DNA of 15,472 nt from an uncultured Clostridia bacterium (GTDB lineage: Bacteria > Bacillota > Clostridia > Oscillospirales > CAG-382). The stretch is taken from NCBI GenBank assembly GCA_947627335.1, contig CANQVQ010000035.1, positions 1 through 15,472 of the forward strand, written 5' to 3'. The position numbers were made by a program, and so were the translations under genes. Each line of letters starts with the position of its first letter. Position 1 is the first letter of the stretch. This document shows, in pieces, positions 7,340 through 12,029 of this stretch. Under the pieces are notes generated by a model. That model was given only the letters and a program-made list of their open reading frames with translations, did not search any database and was not told the origin of the DNA.

Positions 7340-7801
7340 ATGCGTTGTCCGGTTTGCGGTCACCTGGAAAGCCGGGTGGTGGATTCCCGCCCCGCCTCCG
7401 ACGGCAGCTCGATCCGTCGCCGCCGCGAATGCCTCGCCTGCGGGAAGCGGTTCACGACGTATGAAACCGTCGAATCGCTTCCGATCATCGTCATCAAGAA
7501 GGACCGCACGCGGGAGGCGTTCGACAGGAGCAAGATCCTGCGCAGCATCATTCGCGCCTGCGACAAGCGTCATGTGACGATGGAGCAGATGGAAGACGTG
7601 GTTTCCGAGATCGAGAGTTCCCTGCAAAATTCCCTGCAGCGGGAGATCACGTCCGCCGCGCTCGGCGAGATGGTCATGCAGCGGCTGCGGGCGCTCGACG
7701 AGGTCGCTTACGTTCGGTTCGCTTCGGTCTACCGCCAGTTCAAGGACATCGGTGCGTTCATGGACGAGCTGACCCGCCTGCTCGACGAGAAAAAGCGTTG
7801 A
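7340..7801 (+). CDS. nrdR: Transcriptional repressor NrdR
   Basis: NrdR is a zinc-ribbon/ATP-cone protein that senses nucleotides and represses ribonucleotide reductase genes. The 153-residue protein starts MRCPVCG, the family N-terminus. A TTG six bases upstream in the same frame would give MPMRCPVCG, but ATG 7340 has AAGGAAGGA at the right distance. The zinc ribbon uses Cys3/Cys6 and Cys31/Cys34, with the basic SSIRRRREC segment between them. The ATP-cone spans about 46-136 (VIKKDRTREAFDRSKILRSI ... VAYVRFASVYRQF). Length and motifs are typical. It stands alone with its own promoter and terminator and is not linked here to nrd genes. Confidence 0.96.
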   Translation: MRCPVCGHLESRVVDSRPASDGSSIRRRRECLACGKRFTTYETVESLPIIVIKKDRTREAFDRSKILRSIIRACDKRHVTMEQMEDVVSEIESSLQNSLQREITSAALGEMVMQRLRALDEVAYVRFASVYRQFKDIGAFMDELTRLLDEKKR

Positions 7802-7846
7802 AAAATCGCGTACTTTGCCGGATTTTGGCGAAGTACGCGATTTTTT
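7801..7846. terminator. Bidirectional terminator between nrdR and the surface-protein gene
   Basis: A perfect 15-bp stem (AAAAATCGCGTACTT at 7801-7815 with AAGTACGCGATTTTT at 7831-7845) has a 15-nt loop that holds a small GCC/GGC hairpin. A-run and T-run flanks suit termination on both strands. It starts at the last base of the nrdR stop codon. Confidence 0.9.
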
Positions 7847-7851
7847 GCCTG

Positions 7852-8682
7852 TTACAGTCGATCCGCACGGGCGGCTCGCCGCCGCAGAACGACCGTCAGC
7901 CCCGCCGACGCGGCAAGGAACAGCAGCACCCACCCGAGCAGCGACGCACGGTCCCCGGCGAAGGGTTCCTCCTTGCTGACCGCGACCGCGCAGACCGGGG
8001 GGACGAACGGTTCCCCGTCCTTCCGTGCGCTGATAACGCACCGCCCCGACCCGTCAAACGCCAGCGTGACTTCGCCGTTTTCGTCGGTCACGAAGGCGGA
8101 ATCCTTGCCGTCGATGCAGATGACCGCACCCGGGACCGGCACCTGTGCAGGTTCGCCGTCCGCGTCCGTCCCGTCGGCGAGCAGGGTCAGCGTGAGCGTT
8201 TCCGCCCCGGCGACCGAGGCGAAGGTCTCGTCAAAATGGCAGTAAAGCGGCGTTTCCTCCGCTTCGTCCGTCAGCGAATAGATATATAGGAAATCTCCGT
8301 CGCTCACCGGGGTGAGCAGGTCCGCGGGCAGGTGGTCGAGCCGGAACGCGCAAGCGCCCGGTTCCTCCCCCCACAGCGTATGGACTTGTAATTCCCCGTC
8401 GGGCTCCGTCCGCTCCGCACGGTAGCCGTCGCCCTCGCCCTTCCAGAGCGTTTCATGGGCGCAGGTCAGGACGTCGTGTACGGTCAACAAACCGTCGCCG
8501 TCCGCGTCGTTCGGCGAGACCGACTCGCACGCGAACGCAAGCGAACCGTCCTTCCCGGCGAGCGTGACCGCCAGCGTCGGAGGCGCTTCTTCCGGACCGG
8601 ACTGCGCAAGGGCGGCTCCGCCGCCGCACGCAAACAGGAACAGGACCGCCGCCATGAAAGCGGCAAACCGAACGCCGTGCAA
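7852..8682 (-). CDS. Membrane-anchored surface protein, DUF4430-like architecture, function unknown
   Basis: This encodes a 276-residue exported protein. I place the start at TTG 8682 because AAGGAGG (complement of 8692-8698) sits exactly 9 nt upstream. The ATG at 8715 falls almost on the predicted transcript start and has no ribosome site. The signal peptide is MHGVRFAAFMAAVLFLF..., cleaved near ALA-QSG. A DUF4430-like N-terminal region contains a calcium-loop motif (Asp59, Asp61, Asp63, Gly64, Asp70, followed by VLTCAHETL). A carboxypeptidase-regulatory-like segment follows at about 180-235 (PGAVICIDG, FVTDENGEVTL). One transmembrane helix (about 247-266) and an Arg-rich tail RRRAARADRL end the protein. 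The FAGD just before the helix recalls a decayed sortase signal but is not LPxTG. Topology is clear; function is not. Confidence 0.78.
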   Translation of the reverse strand: MHGVRFAAFMAAVLFLFACGGGAALAQSGPEEAPPTLAVTLAGKDGSLAFACESVSPNDADGDGLLTVHDVLTCAHETLWKGEGDGYRAERTEPDGELQVHTLWGEEPGACAFRLDHLPADLLTPVSDGDFLYIYSLTDEAEETPLYCHFDETFASVAGAETLTLTLLADGTDADGEPAQVPVPGAVICIDGKDSAFVTDENGEVTLAFDGSGRCVISARKDGEPFVPPVCAVAVSKEEPFAGDRASLLGWVLLFLAASAGLTVVLRRRAARADRL

Positions 8683-8691
8683 CCGCACCGC

Positions 8692-8698
8692 CCTCCTT
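8692..8698 (-). promoter_or_regulatory. Ribosome binding site that selects the TTG start at 8682
   Basis: A full AAGGAGG lies 9 nt upstream of TTG 8682. The nearby GTG, only 3 nt away from it, is too close. This fixes the start 33 bases downstream of the first in-frame ATG. Confidence 0.75.
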
Positions 8699-8729
8699 CT
8701 GTCGAAAATAGGCATCCAAAACCAAGCTA

Positions 8730-8758
8730 AGTATACCAAAGCTTTTGCCGTTTGTCAA
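8730..8758 (-). promoter_or_regulatory. Sigma-A promoter of the surface-protein gene
   Basis: On the minus strand, consensus TTGACA (8753-8758) and TATACT (8730-8735) are spaced 17 bp apart. Transcript start is expected near 8723, leaving about 40 nt of leader before the TTG start. Confidence 0.87.
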
Positions 8759-8762
8759 CCCC

Positions 8763-8787
8763 ATTTTTTCCGAAAAACGGAAAAAAT
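8763..8787. other. Perfect AT-rich dyad in the spo0A upstream region
   Basis: ATTTTTTCCG (8763-8772) and CGGAAAAAAT (8778-8787) form a perfect 10-bp inverted repeat around AAAAA. It lies just upstream of the -35 box of the leftward surface-protein gene. It could be a protein-binding site or a weak terminator; its T and A runs lie inside the stem rather than after it. The rest of 8788-8930 shows only short hairpins (e.g. CCGG/CCGG near 8851-8863 followed by T6) and the 0A-like boxes. Confidence 0.4.
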
Positions 8788-8803
8788 CCCCCATTTGCGA
8801 AAA

Positions 8804-8884
8804 TTCGACACCAAATCGCAAAAAACGGCGGAAACCAAAGAAAACCCTGTCCGGAACTGCCGGTTTTTTCGGCTTTCTGTCGAA
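8804..8884. promoter_or_regulatory. Candidate 0A-box cluster upstream of the Spo0A gene
   Basis: The heptamer TGTCGAA, the core of the known Spo0A box, occurs at 8878-8884 (plus) and 8804-8810 (minus). A third copy at 8700-8706 (plus) lies in the leader of the divergent gene. The 8878 copy ends about 50 bp before the Spo0A-gene -35 box, which suits autoregulation. The assignment rests only on motif match. Confidence 0.45.
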
Positions 8885-8934
8885 AATTAGTACACAAAAG
8901 TTTACATAAAGTGGATATTTTTTCCAAGAAAACC

Positions 8935-8963
8935 TTGCTTTTTGAAGAGAACCGTGCTAAAAT
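8935..8963 (+). promoter_or_regulatory. Sigma-A promoter of the Spo0A-family gene
   Basis: TTGCTT (8935-8940) and TAAAAT (8958-8963) are spaced 17 bp apart with an extended TGC at 8955-8957. This is a vegetative-type promoter; I see no clear sigma-H promoter in the upstream region. Confidence 0.65.
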
Positions 8964-9032
8964 AGAGGTGCCGTGAAGGAAAGCAGTGAAAAAGCATGGA
9001 CAAAAAGAAAAGATAAGGGAGTTAGTCACAGT

Positions 9033-9821
9033 ATGGAAAAAGCCAGAGTCCTCATCGCAGAGAGCAACGATGAACTTCGCAGTCAGTGCGCGATGAACTT
9101 GCGGAGAATGGGGCACAACGTGATCGGCGAGGTCAGCGACGGGCAGGAGGCGCTGCAGAAGATCGCCCGTCTGCACCCGAACATCGTCGTCGCGAACGTA
9201 GCGCTCAGCAAAATCGACGGGAATCGCCTGATTCGGGAGACGCGCAAGCAGTTTGCCGATTCCCGTCCGTCGTTCATTATGGTGTCGTCCTTCGACTGTC
9301 CGGAGGCGTTCGAGGAGTGTACGGAAGCGGGCGCTTCCCACTGTATGCTCGCACCGCTCGACTACGACACGCTCAACGTTCGCATTCAGCGCCTTCTCAG
9401 CAAGGACCAGAAGGAGCGGAAGCACGGCGGGGACAACGGCGACCTGGAAACGCAGGTCACGAAGATCATTCACCAGATCGGCGTCCCGGCACACATCAAG
9501 GGGTATCAGTACCTCCGCACGGCGATCATCATGGTCGTGGAGAACAACGAGATCATCAATTCCGTCACGAAGATCCTCTACCCTTCGGTCGCGAAGCAGT
9601 ACGGAACGACCTCCTCCCGCGTGGAGCGTGCGATCCGTCACGCCATCGAGGTCGCGTGGGACCGGGGCGACCTTGACGTGCTGAATTCCTTCTTCGGGTA
9701 TACGGTGCAGAACTCCCGCGGAAAGCCGACCAACAGCGAATTCATCGCGATGATCGCGGACAATCTGCGCCTGAAGAACCGCCAGACGGTCGGGAGCGGT
9801 GCGATGATGTCCACGGTCTGA
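9033..9821 (+). CDS. Spo0A-family regulator with degenerate (pseudo) receiver domain
   Basis: This encodes a 262-residue homologue of the sporulation master regulator Spo0A. The ATG at 9033 gives MEKARVLIAESND, aligned with the usual receiver start; AAGGGAG lies 11 nt upstream. The C-terminal Spo0A DNA-binding domain (about 140-247) is near canonical: IIHQIGVPAHIKGYQYLR, TTSSRVERAIRHAIEVAW, FGYT, KPTNSEFIAMIAD. The receiver (about 1-122) keeps the fold pattern but has lost its chemistry. The acidic pair is Glu10/Ser11 instead of Asp/Asp. The phosphoacceptor position is Asn55 (VVANVAL). The Thr is Ser85, and the conserved Lys before Pro is Ala107 (MLAPLD). It therefore cannot be phosphorylated in the normal way. 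The usual neighbour spoIVB is absent. It may be a second Spo0A paralogue or the only, rewired copy. Confidence 0.92.
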   Translation: MEKARVLIAESNDELRSQCAMNLRRMGHNVIGEVSDGQEALQKIARLHPNIVVANVALSKIDGNRLIRETRKQFADSRPSFIMVSSFDCPEAFEECTEAGASHCMLAPLDYDTLNVRIQRLLSKDQKERKHGGDNGDLETQVTKIIHQIGVPAHIKGYQYLRTAIIMVVENNEIINSVTKILYPSVAKQYGTTSSRVERAIRHAIEVAWDRGDLDVLNSFFGYTVQNSRGKPTNSEFIAMIADNLRLKNRQTVGSGAMMSTV

Positions 9822-9869
9822 ACCGACGGAGGAACCGGGCGAAGGCGCGTGCGAAATGAAAACGAATAC

Positions 9870-9910
9870 AGCCGGGGCGTCCCATGTGCGGAACGTCCCG
9901 GCTTTCGTTT
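9870..9910. terminator. Terminator between the Spo0A-family gene and the DUF4097 gene
   Basis: AGCCGGGGCGT (9870-9880) pairs with ACGTCCCGGCT (9893-9903), with one mismatch or wobble and a 12-nt loop. TTTCGTTT follows on the right, and the left flank is A-rich. It fits termination of both converging genes. Confidence 0.8.
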
Positions 9911-9913
9911 CGG

Positions 9914-11401
9914 CTATTCGACGATGACGCGAATGGTTCCGCTCTCCGTGATCAGTTCGCATTCGCCTGCGCCCGGCGTGCTTTCCGGAACGCGGACTTT
10001 ACCGACGCTGCTGTGCGCGGAGAATTGCTTCCCGCTTCGCAGGATGGCGTGAATGTTCCCGCCGTCGCATTGCAGGCGGACGGTCTGCGCGTCGCAGGCG
10101 AAAAGCGTGACGTCGCCGCCTACGGATCCGACGTCGAGCCGTTCGGCGGTCACGTCGGACAGTTCGGTGTCTCCGCTGTCAGTCCGCAGGGTCAGCGTAC
10201 CGTCGCAGGCGACGTCCGTCAGGTCAATGCCGCCCATGTCGGTTCGCAGGGTCAGCGTTCCGCAGGTCACGGCGGACAGCTTGATGTCGCCGCTGTAGGT
10301 CTGCAGGGTCAGCGTTTCGCAGGTCACGTCGGACAGCTCGGCGTCGCCGCTGGCGGTCTGCAGGGTCAGCGTTTCGCAGGTCACGGCGGACAGCTTGATG
10401 TCCCCGATGTCGTTCTGCAGGGTCGGCGTACTGTCGCAGACGACGTTCGTCAGTACAATGTCACCGCTGTGGGTTCGCAGGGTCAGCGTTTCGCAGGTCA
10501 CGTCGGAAAGCGTGACGTCGCCGCTGCCGGTCTGCAGGGTCGGCGTTCCGCAGGTCACGGCGGACAGCTTGAGGTCGCCGATGTCGGTCCGCAGGGTCGG
10601 CGTTTCGCAGGTCACGCCGGAAAGCGTGACGTTGCCGCTGTAGGTTTCGCCGTCGAGCCGTTCGGCGGTCACTTCGGACAGCTCGGCGTCTCCGCTTTTG
10701 GTCCGCAGAGTCAGCGTTCCGCAGGTCACGGCGGACAGCTTGAGGTCTCCGATGTCGGTCCGCAGGGTCGGCGTTTCGCAGGTCACGCCGGAAAGCGTGA
10801 CGTTGCCGCTGTAGTTTTCGCCGTCGAGCCGTTCGGCGGTCATGTCGGACAGTTCGGCGTCCCCGCTGTTGGTCCGCAGGGTCAGCGTTGCGCAGTTCAC
10901 GCCGGACAGCTTGACGTCTCCGATGTCGGTCTGCACGGTCAGCCGGTCGTATGCGGTTTCCGGCAGGTAGACCGTGACCAGCGATTCCACATTTTGGACG
11001 TCCTCTCGCCGGACGTTCAGTACGCCGTCCACGACCTCGACGGAGAAACGCAGATCGTCGCATTCCCCGAAATCGACGCGGCAGGTCCCGTCGTCGGACG
11101 GCAGGAGCTGCACGTCGCTCGAGTTCCCGTCGATGGAAAGGCTGTCGAACGGTTGGTCGACGTAAGTGACCGGAGAAAAGCAGGGGGTCGGTTCGGACTG
11201 CGCCGGCGGCAGATCGGACAGGACGGACGCCAGAACGTCCTCGAGCGGTCCGAGCGCCGCAACCGCTTCCTCCTCGGTCAGCCCGTCCTCCATGCGGTCC
11301 TCGATCATTTCGCGGTAGTACGCCACGGTCGCCGCGACGTCCTCCGCCGGCAGACCGGAGAGCCGTTCCCGCAATGCGGATTGAAATTCATGTTTCGTCA
11401 T
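9914..11401 (-). CDS. HAAS (DUF1700) / DUF4097 beta-solenoid protein with a cysteine ladder
   Basis: This encodes a 495-residue protein. Residues 1-60 form the HAAS/DUF1700 helical domain (MTKHEFQSALRERLSGLP, YYREMIEDRMEDGLTEEEAV) typical of proteins encoded beside PadR regulators. Residues about 85-495 form a DUF4097-type right-handed beta-solenoid, greatly expanded into about 15 rungs of 19 residues with the pattern SxVTCxTLTLxTxSGDxxL. A Cys recurs at the same rung position (170, 208, 227, 265, 284, 303, 322, 342, 361, 380, 399, 436). The rungs of the TAERLD type lack it. Unlike usual family members, no transmembrane segment lies between the two domains and no signal peptide is visible, so it appears cytoplasmic. 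The start is served by an AGAGGAG site and overlaps the padR end by 14 bp. Function is unknown. It is probably controlled by the adjacent PadR repressor. Confidence 0.88.
   Translation of the reverse strand: MTKHEFQSALRERLSGLPAEDVAATVAYYREMIEDRMEDGLTEEEAVAALGPLEDVLASVLSDLPPAQSEPTPCFSPVTYVDQPFDSLSIDGNSSDVQLLPSDDGTCRVDFGECDDLRFSVEVVDGVLNVRREDVQNVESLVTVYLPETAYDRLTVQTDIGDVKLSGVNCATLTLRTNSGDAELSDMTAERLDGENYSGNVTLSGVTCETPTLRTDIGDLKLSAVTCGTLTLRTKSGDAELSEVTAERLDGETYSGNVTLSGVTCETPTLRTDIGDLKLSAVTCGTPTLQTGSGDVTLSDVTCETLTLRTHSGDIVLTNVVCDSTPTLQNDIGDIKLSAVTCETLTLQTASGDAELSDVTCETLTLQTYSGDIKLSAVTCGTLTLRTDMGGIDLTDVACDGTLTLRTDSGDTELSDVTAERLDVGSVGGDVTLFACDAQTVRLQCDGGNIHAILRSGKQFSAHSSVGKVRVPESTPGAGECELITESGTIRVIVE
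10052..10963 (-). repeat. In-frame 57-bp tandem repeats (solenoid rungs) with a 171-bp higher-order duplication
   Basis: About 16 imperfect 57-bp units, each coding 19 residues, run through the DUF4097 gene; two are 60 bp. Three-unit blocks form a 171-bp superrepeat. The segments starting at 10561 and 10732 (both CGGACAGCTTGAGGTC) are nearly identical for most of their length. The low divergence suggests recent duplication or gene conversion. Confidence 0.9.
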
Positions 11402-11714
11402 GCGCTTGCTCCTCTCTTACAATGTATTGGTAGATGGATTCCATTTCCCGCCAGTCCCGCTTGAAGGCTTCGATGCGTTCGAGCCCCCGCGGGGTGATGC
11501 GGTAGTACTTGCGGAGCCGCCCGCAGTGCTCGGCACATCGGACGGTCAGCAATTCGGCGCTCTCCAGTCGCCGCAGGATCGGGTAGAGGGTGGACTCCGA
11601 AAGCGAAACGTACGGGCGCACGTCCTTGATGATCTGGTAACCGTAGGATTCGCCGTCCTTGATGGCGCTCAGCACGCAGACGTCCAGAAGTCCTCGCTTC
11701 AATTGAATATCCAT
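11388..11714 (-). CDS. PadR-family transcriptional regulator
   Basis: This encodes a 108-residue winged-helix regulator. It starts MDIQLKRGLLDVCVLSAI, the classic PadR N-terminus, at ATG 11714 with AAAGGAGG 7 nt upstream. The domain continues through SYGYQIIKDV (23-32), SESTLYPILRRLE (39-51) and RKYYRITPRGLE, then ends in a short C-terminal helix for dimerisation. PadR proteins with this short form usually repress their own operon and the adjacent HAAS/DUF4097 genes. The 3' end overlaps the HAAS gene start by 14 bp, so the two are co-translated. Its promoter carries an inverted repeat that fits autoregulation. Cys residues in VRCAEHCGR are unusual but not diagnostic. The inducer is unknown. 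Confidence 0.93.
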   Translation of the reverse strand: MDIQLKRGLLDVCVLSAIKDGESYGYQIIKDVRPYVSLSESTLYPILRRLESAELLTVRCAEHCGRLRKYYRITPRGLERIEAFKRDWREMESIYQYIVREEQAHDET

Positions 11715-11734
11715 GCAATACCTCCTTTCGCAAT

Positions 11735-11755
11735 ATACTATACCATACATAGTAT
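11735..11755. promoter_or_regulatory. Candidate PadR operator
   Basis: A perfect 7-bp inverted repeat, ATACTAT (11735-11741) and ATAGTAT (11749-11755), with a 7-nt centre, covers the -10 box of the padR promoter. Position and AT-rich dyad form suit a PadR autorepression site. Confidence 0.65.
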
Positions 11756-11765
11756 TGTTTGTCAA
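11737..11765 (-). promoter_or_regulatory. Sigma-A promoter of the padR operon
   Basis: On the minus strand, TTGACA (11760-11765) and TATAGT (11737-11742) are spaced 17 bp apart. The inverted repeat at 11735-11755 overlaps it. Confidence 0.88.
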
Positions 11766-11777
11766 GGGGTAAAACGA

Positions 11778-11815
11778 AAAAAATTTTAGAAAAATGAAAA
11801 AATTTTAGAAAAATG
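11778..11815. repeat. Two perfect 19-bp AT-rich tandem copies
   Basis: The unit A6-TTTT-AGAAAAATG occurs twice in direct succession (11778-11796, 11797-11815). It lies just upstream of the padR -35 box and downstream of the acc-operon terminator. It may act as an UP-like or curved element, or be a chance slippage product. Confidence 0.7.
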
Positions 11816-11843
11816 AAAAAAATCCCCGTTCTTGCGAACGGGG
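11816..11843 (-). terminator. Terminator of the accD-accA-acyl-CoA synthetase operon
   Basis: On the minus strand the 8-bp stem CCCCGTTC/GAACGGGG (11824-11831, 11836-11843; 4-nt loop) is followed directly by ATTTTTTT. It lies about 190 bases after the last stop codon. Confidence 0.85.
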
Positions 11844-11918
11844 ACGGATCGTCGAAAGGGTTTTACGCCCTGTCGGTCCGAGCCGAACAGGCAGATTTTT
11901 TATTTTCGACGCCAAACC

Positions 11919-11998
11919 GAAACGTTTTTGAAGATTTTCAAGAAACTTTTTTCAAAAAGGTTCTTGAATGGGGTGTGGGGGCAAAGCCCCACCGAATT
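11919..11998 (-). repeat. Palindromic intergenic element downstream of the acc operon
   Basis: Two hairpins sit side by side: GTGGGG/CCCCAC (11975-11980, 11987-11992) and a longer imperfect palindrome at 11939-11966 (CAAGAA/TTCTTG arms around T and A runs). A GC-rich GGGGC-TTTGCCCC hairpin followed by a TTTTTGAAAAA palindrome is, as I recall, a common dispersed intergenic element in gut Clostridia. The copy number here cannot be tested. It lies in the 3' UTR, before the operon terminator. Confidence 0.45.
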
Positions 11999-12029
11999 GC
12001 GCCTGTCAACGCGTCCCGCACCGTGTCCG

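Noticed and set aside
8623..8682. Lipobox reading (LFAC) for the surface protein
   Set aside because: Phe at the -2 position is atypical, and a standard signal-peptidase site (ALA-QSG) follows seven residues later. A C-terminal membrane anchor is already present.
10052..10963. CRISPR-like regular repeats
   Set aside because: The 57-bp units have no unique spacers, stay in frame and encode matching protein rungs; no cas genes are near.
9884..11464. A long repetitive plus-strand frame opposite the DUF4097 gene
   Set aside because: Its repeats are the antisense reading of the 57-bp solenoid units. It spans the terminator and overlaps padR, and it has no ribosome site or recognisable domain.
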